This document shows, one piece after another, positions 14,185 to 25,574 of a stretch of DNA of 64,000 bases. Where the stretch lies: the NCBI RefSeq assembly GCF_003855455.1, contig NZ_CP034044.1, forward strand, positions 310,001-374,000, written 5' to 3'. Positions within the stretch are counted from its first letter, which is position 1, and every line of letters begins with the position of its first letter. Below the pieces are notes generated by a model, which was not told the origin of the DNA, ran no database searches, and was given only the letters and a program-made list of their open reading frames with translations. This DNA comes from Mycoplasma struthionis (GTDB lineage Bacteria > Bacillota_I > Bacilli_A > Mycoplasmatales > Metamycoplasmataceae). Position numbers and translations under genes: made by a program.

Positions 14185-15606
14185 ATGAGTAATTCTGTTA
14201 ATAAAAAACAGCAAAAAATCAATAAGACTCTTTTAAGTAAAGAAGAAAAAAGAGAACTTTATAGAAAAAAAATGGAAGTCTTGAATCCACAAAAAGTTAC
14301 TTTATTTAATGTTTGAAAAAAAGATCCTAAAAAAGTTTTATGAATGTTAGTTAGTGCTTTTTTATACAACATTGCCTTAACAGTTTTCTTAAAAAAAGCT
14401 GCAACAATTGCTAGTGGAACTTCTTCACTTTCTCAAATAATTACCTTTACTGCCCCTTCTACAGCTCAATTTTATGGTTTGTTTTATGTTTTAGTTAACT
14501 TACCATTAATGTTTGCTTTTTTAAGATTGAATCCAAGAATGTTTATGGTTTTAACTTACTATTGAATGGTTTTTCAAGTCGTTGTACAATGTATCTTTAT
14601 TGAATATTCAGGTCGTGGTTCTAATCCAATAGTTAACTTTATAAACCAGAGAATTACAATATATAATCCTTTAGGTCCTATTACAGTTAATAATCAAGCC
14701 TTAGCTTATTACTGAGATCCTTTTGGCTTAGATTTAAGAATATTACCTAAAATAACAAGAGAAAATCACGCTGAAATACTTGGAGCAGCTAATTTATTAT
14801 TAAATAAAAAGTCAATAGTTTTAGAAAATAAAGAAAATCTTTTTGTTGCTAAGTATTTAGCAAATCAATTTAATGCAAAAGATTTAAGTTTAGTATCAAG
14901 TAATATAGTTAACTTTTTTAAAGAAAATAGAGATGCTATTGCATTAGATCATTTAAATGCAGTGGATGTTTTAAAAGATACAAAAATATTTGGTGTTTAT
15001 GATGGTGCTAATTGACCTACATTAATTTATGCAATACTAGGGGGATTATCTGAAGGATTTGCTTCTATTGTTGCTTGAAGACAAAGAGGTTCAATTGGTG
15101 GAACATCAGTTATATCAAACTATATAGCTTATAGAAATAAAAAACCAGTAGGTAATGTATTTTTAATGGTTGCTATTTGTTTTTCTTCATTTTCAACCAT
15201 AGTTATTGGATCATTAGAATTTACAGGAAATATTAGCGGTCACGTTTGAAACTCTGATTTATTTTTAGTTAGAGTTATGGGAACAATAGTTTATTTATTA
15301 GTATTCTCAGTTCTAGTTAATAAATTCTATCCAAAATATAAAAAGGTTAAAATTGAAATTTATACAAAAAGACCTGAGCTTTTAGTTGAAAAATTTAAAT
15401 TATCAGGTTATAATCACCCATTTAACATTTTTCATGGTGTAGGTGGTTTTAATCACCGTGAATTTGGAAAAATTGAAACAATTGCTTTATATTTAGAAAA
15501 AGACCTAATTTTAGAGCATGCAAAAGCAGTAGACAAACAAGCTTGAATTACTATTTCAAACATTCATGGCATTGTTGGTTCATTTGATACATCATATGTT
15601 GATTAA
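14185..15606 (+). CDS. YitT-family membrane protein (copy 1)
   Basis: A 473-residue integral membrane protein with about five or six hydrophobic segments and a cytoplasmic C-terminal DUF2179-like domain. The N-terminal membrane repeat (LVSAFLYNIALTVFLKKAA, ATIASGTSSLSQII) and the tail KVKIEIYTKRPELLVEKF ... WITISNIHGIVGSFD match the YitT layout, whose function is unknown. A roughly 100-residue insertion between the membrane segments is unlike short bacterial YitT. TGA is Trp many times. AAAGGAG overlaps the end of dnaB, and a paralogue follows. Confidence 0.85.
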
Positions 15607-15696
15607 CTTAATAAAATAATTTAAAAAATAAGTTAAAATATTAAATTATTATTATCGCATTAAAAAATAAATAAAAAAAAGAAAAGGAGGTGTACT

Positions 15697-16995
15697 ATGC
15701 TAAGAAAAGAAACTTCAGAAGAGTTAATTCAATTAGAAAAACAAAATCAGTCTAAAAGAATTAAAAGGATTAAAGAATCAAAAAATCACTTTGATTTAAA
15801 CCCTTATGGTGTTAACTTCTTTAATATCTGAGTTAAATTTCCTAAAAAAATGTTCTTTATTTTTATATCAGCAATTTTATATAACATTGCTGTTGCAACA
15901 TTTTTAGCAAAAGCAGCAACAATTGCAACCGGCTTGTCAGCACTAGTACAAACAATTACTTTTAGTGTTTCAAAAACAGCGCCATATTTTGCTTACATAT
16001 ACTTTTTATTTAACTTACCTTTAGTTATCTTCTTCTGAAAGAAAAATGCACGTTTATTTATGGTTTTAACAACCTATTGATTAATATGACAAATGTGTTT
16101 TCAAAGTTTATTGTTAATTCCACAAGTAAGCAACGTTTTTGACAAAATAGCTATTTTTTATGTTAACTGACAAACCCCTGGTAAAGGTGAATATGGAGAT
16201 ATTCAAAATAGCTTAAGAACTTTAATACCTTGAGAAGCTTATGGAAATTATTTAAATCATTACAGTTCTTGATGAAATTTAATTAAAGACCAAGATGCTT
16301 TTATGAAACAATTTAACTTATCATCAGCGGAATATCTATCATTATTAAGATTCTATGATGTTTTATCACGTGGGTATACAAACCCAACTTGACCGATTAT
16401 TATTTATGCAGTAATTGGTGCAATATGTGGTGGTTCAGCTGGTGGATTAGCATGAAAAAATTCAGCTTCAACAGCTGGAGGGGACTTTATAGTTTACTAT
16501 CTATCAAGAGTTAAACAAAAATCAGTTGGTAGTATGTCTATGATAATTGCTTTCTGTTTTGCTAGTTTTTCAATTTTTGTTATTTCAACTCTAGAATTAA
16601 GTGGAGTTGTATCAAAAGGCCCTGGAGGCAAACCATTAAACCATGGAGCAATTTTATTAAGAGTTTTATGTTCAGTTTGCTACATCTTTATTTATAGTGC
16701 CTTCCTTGAACTTATATTCCCTAAATATAAGAAAATTAAAATTGAAATATATACAAAAGAACCTGAAAAAATTATTAAACACTTTAAAGACATTAAATAT
16801 TGACATGGTTACAATATTTCACATGTTACAGGCGGATATACAGGCACAGAAACTACAGTAATCGAAACTACAGCGCTATTTTTAGAACAAAACTCAATTA
16901 AAAATGAAGTTTGAGTAGCGGAACCAAATGCTTGAATTACAATTACAAGAGTTCATAACATTCACGGTCACTTTGATACTTCTAAAATAGATTAA
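15697..16995 (+). CDS. YitT-family membrane protein (copy 2)
   Basis: A 432-residue paralogue of the preceding gene, with the same order of membrane segments (FISAILYNIAVATFLAKAA, TIATGLSALVQTI), a conserved FPKYKKIKIEIYTKEP junction and a cytoplasmic tail ending WITITRVHNIHGHFD. Function unknown. Its Shine-Dalgarno sequence, AGAAAAGGAGGTG, is almost perfectly complementary to the 16S 3' end and is the strongest in the window. The intergenic gap of 90 bases contains no clear terminator, so both copies may be cotranscribed. A terminator follows. Confidence 0.85.
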
Positions 16996-17030
16996 AAAAA
17001 TTCCTTGCTAACTTAAAGCAAGGAATTTTT
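16996..17030 (+). terminator. Bidirectional terminator
   Basis: AAATTCCTTGC / GCAAGGAATTT with T-runs on both strands; it serves the YitT genes and the convergent rpiB. Confidence 0.9.
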
Positions 17031-17032
17031 AA

Positions 17033-17497
17033 TTATTCGTCTTGACCAACTTCGTCTAATTTATTAATTCTTGGAATATGTCTATTTCCTTCAAACTTAG
17101 TTGTTTCTCATTTGTGAAACATAGCTTCAATATCATCTGAGCTATTTAATCTTCCACCCATACATAAAATGTTAGCATCGTTGTGAAGTTTAGCTAATTC
17201 AGCTTCTTTAACACTTGTTACTCTTGCACATCTTACATGTTTAAAACGGTTTAGAGCGATACTTATACCAATACCTGAACCACAAAAAGCCACGTATTTA
17301 GCTGTTTCGCTGTCATTATCTTTTAATAATTCTTTAGCAAAGTCAATTCCAACTTCTGAATATGAAACAGATACATCTGGGCTTGTTGAACCATATAATT
17401 CAACATCATAGCCTTCGTTAGTTAATCTTTTTGCTAATTCAACTTTTGCTTCATGACCTGCGTGGTCACTTACTATTTTAACTTTTGTTTTTTCCAT
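17033..17497 (-). CDS. rpiB: Ribose-5-phosphate isomerase B / LacA-LacB family
   Basis: A 154-residue sugar-phosphate isomerase interconverting ribose-5-P and ribulose-5-P. The N-terminal IVSDHAGHEAK (the family usually has D-H-A/G-G), FCGSGIGISIALN (the CGTG-I-G loop with the catalytic Cys) and HNDANILCMGGR are all present. One TGA reads as Trp (FHKWETTKFEGNRHIPRINKL, a typical family tail). It follows tsaC by 11 bases with AGGA just before the ATG, so the two are cotranscribed. LacA/LacB cannot be excluded but RpiB fits better. Confidence 0.92.
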
Positions 17498-17508
17498 AAT
17501 ATCCTCTT

Positions 17509-17976
17509 TTACGGTCTTAAAATTTTTCCATCTTCAACTCTAATAATTGTACTAGGTTGTTGCGTCATTTCTCCAAAATTAAAAACTTTTTTAATCTGAG
17601 GAAATAATATTTTAGCATTTTCAATTGTCTTACATACCGGCTGATTAGATAAATTACAGCTTGACATATAAATAGGTCCATTTTTTTCAAGATAATCTAG
17701 TAATTCTTTTTGATTTGGCATTCTAAAGCCTTGATCATTAATTACTAAAGTATAAGCTCCGGGTCAGTATTTTTGAGCCAACTCTTCAGCTTTATCATTT
17801 CACTGTTTAAATTCTCTTGCTTGTTTTATTGAAGAAACTAAAATTATTAATTTTTTAGAACGATCACGACCTTTAATTTCATAAATTAAATCTTCAATTT
17901 CTTTTGAAACAGGACCACCTATACCCAAAACTGTGTCAGTGGTAGAAATTAGCAATTTATCATATTTATCTTGCAT
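17509..17976 (-). CDS. tsaC: Threonylcarbamoyl-AMP synthase (YrdC/Sua5 domain)
   Basis: A 155-residue protein catalysing the first step of t6A synthesis (Thr + bicarbonate + ATP to TC-AMP). It shows STTDTVLGIG (family: PTDTVYGL), IYEIKGRDRSKKL (KxR..SKK), WPGAYTLVI, and SSCNLSNQPVCKT in place of the usual S-A-N-xSG. It is short for TsaC, as in other mollicutes. TGA is Trp twice. A -10 box lies only six bases before the ATG. Together with tsaE, tsaB and tsaD it completes the t6A set in this window. Confidence 0.88.
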
Positions 17977-18013
17977 ATTAAAATTATAACAAAAAAATGT
18001 GTAAAATTAAGTT
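17977..18013. promoter_or_regulatory. 37-bp divergent promoter, tsaC / mutM
   Basis: TATAAT on the minus strand (17983-17988) lies six bases before the tsaC ATG, and TAAAAT on the plus strand (18002-18007) lies six bases before the mutM ATG. No Shine-Dalgarno sequence fits on either side. Both genes would be leaderless. Confidence 0.6.
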
Positions 18014-18838
18014 ATGCCCGAATTACCAGAAGTAAGAACTGTTTGCCGTATTTTAAAAGAAAAAGTGCTAAATAAAGAAATAAAAAAAGTTTTAGTTTTT
18101 AAACCTAAGTTGTTTAGAGAACTAATAGTAGATGATTTTATTCAAGAATTAGAGAATGAAAAAATCTTAGGTATTGAAAACTTAGGCAAACACATAATAA
18201 TTAAATTAACGAATAAAAAAGTTTTATTATCTCATTTAAGAATGGAGGGTAAATATCGCTTTTTTGAAAAAAGCGAATCACCTGATAAACATACAGTTGC
18301 TATATTTAAATTTAAAGACAATACAGAACTTCATTATGTTGACACAAGAATGTTTGGTACATTTTATTTAAGAACCATTGATGATTATTTAACTAAACTT
18401 CCTTTGTCTAAAATAGCAGCTGAACCAGGAAATATTAATGTTGAACAAGTCTTAGAAAAACTTTCAAAAACAACAGTAAGTATAAAAACAAAACTTTTAG
18501 ATCAAACAATTGTTTCCGGAATTGGAAATATATATGTAGATGAAGCCTTATTTTTAGCAAAAGTTCATCCCACATCTCCATCTTGCAATATACCCAAAAA
18601 TGTTATTAAAAAAATATTAAAATATACCCACGATGTTATGCGAGAAAGTTACGAATATGGAGGTTCAACTTTATTTAGTTATGAAAGTATGAATCATGAG
18701 CAAGGACAATTTCAAGATAAATTAAAAATTCATAATAGTAAATTAAAAAATTGCTCAGTGTGCTCAAATCCTATTTATAAAATCAAAGTTAACAAAAGAG
18801 GAACATACGTTTGCCCTCATTGTCAGAAGGTTTACTAA
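18014..18838 (+). CDS. mutM: Formamidopyrimidine-DNA glycosylase
   Basis: A 274-residue base-excision repair enzyme for oxidised purines. The catalytic N-terminus is MPELPEVRTV (Pro1 and Glu2 after Met removal), followed by HLRMEGKYRF (family HLRMTGRL), the helix-two-turn-helix region LLDQTIVSGIGNIYVDE, and a C-terminal zinc finger with CSVCSNPI and CPHCQKVY. Length matches Fpg. No TGA codons. It has no Shine-Dalgarno sequence. Its stop overlaps the next ATG by one base. Confidence 0.96.
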   Translation: MPELPEVRTVCRILKEKVLNKEIKKVLVFKPKLFRELIVDDFIQELENEKILGIENLGKHIIIKLTNKKVLLSHLRMEGKYRFFEKSESPDKHTVAIFKFKDNTELHYVDTRMFGTFYLRTIDDYLTKLPLSKIAAEPGNINVEQVLEKLSKTTVSIKTKLLDQTIVSGIGNIYVDEALFLAKVHPTSPSCNIPKNVIKKILKYTHDVMRESYEYGGSTLFSYESMNHEQGQFQDKLKIHNSKLKNCSVCSNPIYKIKVNKRGTYVCPHCQKVY

Positions 18839-19077
18839 TGAGAGCATGATATGAACCATTAGAACTTGATTTGCATGGTTTGGATACTATAGAAGCAAGT
18901 TCACAAACACTTTTAGCATTATATGAATTTAAAAATGATGAGTATAATGATACAATGGACATTATTGTTGGTATAGGCACAGGTGCTTTAAGATTAACTG
19001 TAGAAGAAATTTTAGACAAAGAAGGATATAGATACTCTTATTTAAATAATAGAGCAGTTATAAGAGTTTATAAATAG
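18838..19077 (+). CDS. Small Smr-domain protein
   Basis: A 79-residue protein that is almost entirely an Smr domain: LELDLHGLD near residue 9 (family D-L-H-G) and GIGTGALRLTVEEIL (family G-x-G-x-LR). Such domains are nucleases or ribosome-collision factors in larger MutS2-type proteins; stand-alone forms are of uncertain role. The ATG overlaps the mutM stop (TAATG), so it is translationally coupled to a repair gene. One TGA is Trp at residue 4. Confidence 0.8.
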
Positions 19078-19081
19078 AATT

Positions 19082-19113
19082 AAAAACGCCATATTACAAT
19101 TGGCGTTTTTAAT
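19082..19113 (+). terminator. Bidirectional terminator
   Basis: AAAAACGCCA / TGGCGTTTTT hairpin with A and T runs on both sides, between the convergent Smr gene and the MIB gene. Confidence 0.88.
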
Positions 19114-19116
19114 TTG

Positions 19117-21774
19117 TTAAATAAATTGTGGTCCTTGAATTTCTGCTGGTTTTGAAGGATTGAAGTTATCTGGTTTAACTTGAACAGTAATGTTATGTAC
19201 AGAAGCAGCTTGGGTGCTTTGAATTGCATCTCTCATGGCTTCATTATCTACATAAACAGTTTTAAACACTTTTTTACCAGCTTCAAAAAGTCCGTATAGT
19301 TGTTCATTATAGCCATAAGGTAAGTCTTTTGCAAGCCCTTTTATATATAGTGTATTAACTGGAACAGGACTTACAAATTTCAATTCAGCTTTTTGAGGTC
19401 CTTTTACTATAAGTCTTTTTCATTGCTGTTGATCTAATGTATTTCCATCTACTTCAAAAACATTACTTCCATTTGCTAGAGTTAATCTATTAAATACTTT
19501 ATCATTTAAATCTAAACCCTTTAAACTTCTTAGTTCAGGATGAAGTGATAAATCTATTCTTGACATTCAACTACCGTCACCCATTGAACCATTAAATATT
19601 CGTCAAGTTTTTCTAGTTGTGTAAGCTAGTGTAAAACCTTCTTGAATTTCAGAGAACGTATCTTTTTTAGCAGGTCTAATTGTATCAAATACTATAGAAC
19701 TTGCTCTAGGTGTTGAATTAGAAGGATACTCTGGAGATTTGTTTACATTGTAATCAAATGAAACATTTTTAGTGTGTCTAAATGCAATGGGGTCTATTCC
19801 CCAGGCTTCATCTAAGTTATTTCCTTTTGTAACAATTTGTATGTCGTCTAAGTATTTATCTTTTAGACCAACTAATGAAGAAGTGTCATTTGTTTCAAAG
19901 AATAATGTTGCACTTTTAATTTGAGTAGGCAATTGGGATAAAATTTCTGAAAAATCTTGTTTTTTATCAATTAATCCCATGTTTTCGATTATAACACCAG
20001 TTATTCTAGGATTAGCTTTAATGAAGTCTAAGAATTTTTTGTATCCTTTTTTATTTGTTGCATCAAGTTTGGCAATATATTTTCTAGTATTTTTGTCAGG
20101 AACTGTAGTATTATCTGCGTCTGGTTTGTATTCATAAACTCTTATACCATCATCTAACCTATCCCCATTACCGTCTATTTTTTCTCTATCTGCTATTTTG
20201 GTTAAACCATCGAATGTATCAGATGCATCAACTTTACTTCAACCAAAATAATCGTTGTCTAAAACTTGACCAGGGTTTCTTTTGTATTCTGATGAACTTG
20301 AAAAATATCTATGTTCATTTTCTTCTATATAATGGTTTAAAACAGCGTTATCTTTTTTGTTTGCGTAATCTCAAACTGTTCCACCATTATTGTAAGTTGG
20401 GTAATGTTGTCAAAATCAAATAACAGGGACCATACCTTTGTTAGCAAAATCCTCTCAGTTGTTTTGTATGTCTCTTATAAGATTTTTTAAAGTCGTTAAG
20501 CCATTTGGTTGGCCGAAAACAGCATTTTCAAAAAATCTATCAAATATAACTGGATCGCTAGGATTGAATGTTTTAATAAGATCGTTTTTTAACCTATTAA
20601 AATCATTTCTATTGTTTATTTCAAGGATTTTGTTATACTTATTGACTTCTGCTCTTACGTCTTCTTTTGCTTTTCCTGTCAAAGGTTTTGGGTTTGTAGG
20701 TGTTAGTGATGTTTCATAAAAATCTTTAACGTATGAATCAGGATAAACATTCACCCCTGGGCTTGCAGTAGGAGGTTGATCTTCTGGAGCATTACTTCTA
20801 GGTTTAGGGATTTCAGCGGGTCTTGTAATTGATGGTGGAGGTGTAGGCGTGTTTACTTCTCTCCTATTATCTTCTCTTCTATCTTCATCTAAAGTTTTAG
20901 GAGGTGTAGGATCTTCTTGTGGTCTTTCTGGTAGTTTGCTTGTTGGTACAACAACAATATTATTTTCTTCATCAGGTTTAATTTTAATAGTATCAGGATT
21001 TTCTTTTGTTTTGAATCCTGTTGGAATTTCAGATTTTCAGTCAATAGGCGTATTGTCACCTTTGTCTCTTGTTATTGTTGTTCTATAAACAGTGTGGCCC
21101 TGTTCATTTATGAAATTTAAAACAGTAACAACTTTAACTTTCTTTATTAAAAATCTATTAGTTTTACCTTCTATAATTTTATAGTTTGGGTCTACATATT
21201 CAAAACCATCAGGTAAATATGAAGCTAAATTTTCTAATGATCTTGTACCTTTTTTAAATGAATCACTTCTATAAACTTCATCATTAAAAATAATTTGAAT
21301 TACAGTATTTTCTGAAGGGTCTTCTTCTTTTATTCAATATTCATTTTCTTGACCTAAATTCACAGTTGGTTTATCTGTTTTTTGTTTTTCAACATCAATT
21401 TCTCATCCAGAAGGAATATATGTTGTAGGATCTATTTTTTTATCTTCATCTTTTTTAGATATAACTTGAGCTTTAAATTTTAATTCTCCTGTTTTTGAAT
21501 CTTTAAATAACAATTTAGTAATTACGTCTTTTTCAGGATCTGGTTTTCTAACTAAGTTAACATCTGTGTTTGAATTGTTTGCATCTTTTATAATAACATC
21601 ATCAGTATTAAGTTTAGGTGTTGAATTACGTTCAAAAGCATCTAATTTAACATTAAAACCAATTTTTGAACGAGTTGTATATATTCCTGCTGCTACACCA
21701 GCAGAAACCATTCCAATTGAACCTATAGATACTAAAGCTTTTATTACTTTTCTTTTTTTACTATAGACTGCCAT
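19117..21774 (-). CDS. Immunoglobulin-binding protein MIB, copy 1
   Basis: An 885-residue surface protein of the Mycoplasma Ig-binding (MIB/protein M) family, which grips the Fab light-chain region so that the partner protease MIP can cut the heavy chain. A single N-terminal membrane anchor (about residues 11-31) is followed by beta-rich repeats, a Pro-rich linker (PERPQEDPTPPKTL, about 230-310) and a large C-terminal domain containing repeat-like segments such as KPEDFSEIL-type LRR strands (QDFSEILSQLP, ITGVIIENMG). TGA is Trp at many sites. AGGAGGT overlaps the MIP stop upstream, so the two are coupled. Family name is from known mycoplasma MIB-MIP pairs; binding is inferred. Confidence 0.87.
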
Positions 21775-21783
21775 ATTTACCTC

Positions 21784-24105
21784 CTATCTTTTACTAGTTG
21801 TGTTTTTAAATTGATGATCAACAGGTATATTTTTAACACCTTCTGGGAATAAATGAGTTTTATAATCTCCATTATACAACTTTTCTAAGGCTTGACGATA
21901 AGAAGTTCTTTGATTTCTTCCTCCGCCATATACTAAATCATATTGTTCTAGATTATATTTTCCATACGCACCTTTATAATCAATTCCATTTGATCTTAAT
22001 GCTAATACTAATGAAATTAATGATACAGCAGCTGAATCACCAGCAGCAAAGTTAATACCTACTATATTTCTATCAATATCTCTAACTTGTGAGCCTGATG
22101 AACCACCTAATGGTTCTCAAGAGTTTAATGAAAATCCTAAACCATAAAATAAGAACTCTTTACCAGGTCATGGCGCATCTTTTTCTTCAAAAAATTTTGG
22201 AACTGTAAATCCAGAAGCGCCGTCACTAATTGTTGGAGAAACAATAGTTAAATCAAATATTCCTGGTTTTGTTCTAAAGTTTCTTATTGCTAATGATCTT
22301 GAAACTCCTCACCCTTCTTCATCTGTTGTTCTTTTTAAATTCTTAGGTTTATTTACTCAAACTGAGGCGGCTCCTCTTAATGAAACTCTATCAGTCTGTG
22401 TTAAAAATTTTTCATCTTCTATTTGATTATCTCCTTCAGCATTAGGAAAACCTAAAGCTAAAAAGTTTACGTTTAATTTATCAGTTTTTACATTAATTGT
22501 TGTGTCAACTAAATTATTTAAATCATTTGGATCTTGTTTTTGTGTATCGTATGAAACAGAAACTTTTTCATCTTTTAAATTGTTGTAAATTTCATTAATA
22601 TCAAAGTTAGCTGGTTTTGCTTTTTCATTTTCAGGAAGTTCAGCATAACCATTTGTTACTCATTTAGCGAAATCCTGTGCAGTATTAATATTAAAATTTT
22701 GTGAATAATTTGCAAAATTTATGTCGTTTCTAATTACTCTAAAATTCTTACTTTTTGAAAAATCTATTTCTAGAACAGCAAAATCAGCCATTTCTTGAAG
22801 ATTTTTTAATTTTTCATTTGCTACATAATCACTCGGGTTAGTCTTTAAAAAGTTTGTTCCCGCATAAACTATTTTTACTTGTTCAGGATCTAAAGTCACT
22901 CTTTCTACATTTGGGTCATTATAAGTAAAATTCAAACGAGTTTTCAAAGGTGTATCTTTTCTAAATCTTTCTAATGTAATTCGACTTGTTTTACCTTTAT
23001 TTGCTGCTTGAGCAGCTTGAAAAAGTTTTTGAGCATTTTCATATTTATTTATATATGGTCTCATTCTTGGGTCTGTGTATATTTTACCATAATCAAATTC
23101 TGGTGTTGTTGTACCACCTACAGGTACTCCATAATCAGTCATAGGAATTGCATAATATCCTAATTGTGTAGCCATTACTTTAAAATCTTCAAAAGCGCTA
23201 TCAAATTCAGCCTTAGCCGCTTTGTAATTCTTAGCTTCTTCTGCGGCATTTGAAATATTATGATATGGATCATTTTTATGTGATTCATCTTGTCTAAAAG
23301 ACATAGCAACGTGTAAATTTGTAGCTAAATATCATTTAGTTGGATATGATTCATTTGGGTTGGATTTAGCATAATCTAAAATTCATGTTGTTCCTCAAGT
23401 TGCATTAGTTTCATTTTGTAAATCTTCATTAGTATTAGAAAATATAATTCTAAATGATTGATTTAGCAATTCTTTATATTTATCATTTGGAATAAATCTT
23501 GAACGGCCTGCGTCTAAAGGTTCTGATTGTCAGTAAGGTCCTTTTAAAGAATTTCCAAATGGATTTAATACTAATTTACCATCTCTATTAGGAACAGAAA
23601 AGTCTTTTAAAACCGAATCTTTAAATGATGGAAGATTGTTTGCTTTTGCATCTCTATCAAATTTTTCTACGTCATATTTGGTCGTATCAAATGTACTATA
23701 TTTAGGAAAGAAATCATTACTTTCTAATCCCTTAATATATGATGCTTCTTCTACTTTATATTTCTCTTCTTCATTTGGTAAAGCATTAAATGTTTTAGGA
23801 TCAATATCAGGAACAGTTGCATTTCTGCCTGCTCCTAATTCACCAAATGAGCCATCACCAGGATATCTAAGAGGTGGTCCTGCTGGATCAACTTCAACGT
23901 CATCTCCTGGATCTGGTTGTCCTGGGACTCTAGTTTTGTTTTTTTCTTTAGTTTTTTCTTCTTCTTTTACCTTACCACTATTGTTTTCATTTGTTTTATC
24001 TAATTTTCCTTTTTCAGGTTTTGCACAAGAAGCTGAAATAATAGGTAAAACGGTAGGTATAAGAATAGCATTTAATAATAAAGTAAGCTTTTTGACTTTT
24101 TTCAT
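21784..24105 (-). CDS. Immunoglobulin protease MIP, copy 1 (lipoprotein)
   Basis: A 773-residue DUF31-type serine protease. The lipoprotein signal ends at IISAS-Cys27. A low-complexity linker rich in Lys, Glu and Pro (about 30-90) precedes the domain KDSVLKDFSVPNRDGKLVLN. Trypsin-like triad candidates: His265 in TNLHVAM, Asp441 in ADFAVLEIDF, and a Ser in PLGGSSGSQVRD near 690. The tail EQYDLVYGGGRNQRTSYRQA is shared with the second copy. TGGAGGA precedes the ATG. MIP is expected to clip the antibody heavy chain between VH and CH1 once MIB has bound it. Confidence 0.88.
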
Positions 24106-24158
24106 AGAGTCCTCCAGTTTATTTTTTAAATTTTGTTTATATATTTTATATTTATTTT

Positions 24159-25574
24159 TTATTTTTTAGCTTTTGTTTTAATTTCTTGACTAGCTTCTTC
24201 AACTATAGGTGTTGGCTGAACAATTTTTAGATCTTTTGTTGAGCCGATGTATAGAAATTCTGATGGGTGAACATCTATATATTTACCTTCAATTATTTCT
24301 ACAACTGAGTCAACAGTTTCATTTAAAGGTACATATTGTCCTTTTTCATGTGTAAAGTATTCTGTCATAAAGAAGTATTGTGAGAAAAAGTTTTGTAATT
24401 GTAAAGCTTTTTTAACGACAATTTTAGAAGCATCATCAAGTTCATCTACCCCTAAAATCAAAATAACATCTTCTAATTCTTTATATTTTTGAAGTATTTT
24501 TTTAGTTTCTAAAATAGCTTCATAATGTTTTTTACCAATAATTAATGGGTTAACAGTAGCTGATGATGAAGCAAGAGCATCAAAAGCTGGGAAAATATTT
24601 TTAGCTGAAACTTCACGAGATAGAACTAAACTACCATTTAAGTGGTTAAAGATTGCAACAGCAGATGGGTCTGATAAATCATCCATTGGTAAAAAGACTG
24701 TTTGGAATGATGTAATAGCACCATTTTTATTTGTAAACAATCTATTTTGAATTTGTGAAATTTCAGTGTTCATTGTAGCTTGGTAACCACCTAAAGACGG
24801 TTTTTTATCTAAAGAGGCAGAAATTTCGTTTCCAGCTTGTAGAAAACGGAAAATATTATCAATAAATAATAAAACATTCTCTTTATTAACATCACGAGCA
24901 TATTCGGCAGCTGTAACTCCAACAGGAACTATACTCATTCTAGCTCCAGCGGTTTCGTTCATTTTTGCTATATACATTGATGAGTTTTTCATCAAGTTTG
25001 ATTCTTTTAAATCATTATATAATTCAACACCTTCACGAGAACGTTCTCCTGAACCTATAAAAATTGATGATGTATTTTGTTGTGTATTTGAAAGTTTAAA
25101 AATGATTTCTTTCATTAAAACTGTTTTTCCAACCCCAGCACCACCAAAAATACCAATTTTAGCACCTTTTAGAATAGGAATAAAGAAGTCAATTGCTTTA
25201 ATACCAGTTTCCATTAATTCAGGCTTAATTGCATAGTCTGAATTTTCGATAATTGTTGAGTTCATTTCAACATAATCAAAACCTGAGTTTGCATTATTTT
25301 GTGAAACACCATCAACGTCAAAAATATTGTTTTTAGCTTTTTTTCCTACTGGGACCATAAAGCTTGATTTTGTGTTAGTTATTTCATCATTGATTTGAAT
25401 TTTTCCATCAGTTCTGATAATCATTGCATAAACAGTTTCATCGTCAACAATTTTTTTAACCATAAAACTACTTGTTTTATCTTTTTTTAGTAATATGTCA
25501 TTAATTTTAGGCATATTACTTTTATTAAAATTTATTTCAACAACGTCTGTTCAAATTTTTGTAATTTTAGCCAT
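24159..25574 (-). CDS. F1-like (type 3) ATPase beta-like subunit
   Basis: A 471-residue protein related to F1 beta. Walker A is GGAGVGKTVLM (about 154-164), the catalytic Glu lies in GSGERSREGVEL, and the domain after it has SIVPVGVTAAEYARD and GGYQATMNTEISQIQNR, all beta-like. The start at ATGGCTAAA, preceded by GGAGG, adds 20 residues including a TGA-Trp before the next ATG; I prefer it because it overlaps the alpha-like stop (TAATG). The usual DELSEED region is changed to GVDELDDAS. It belongs to the seven-gene F1-like X0 cluster, not to a proton F1FO. Confidence 0.9.
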
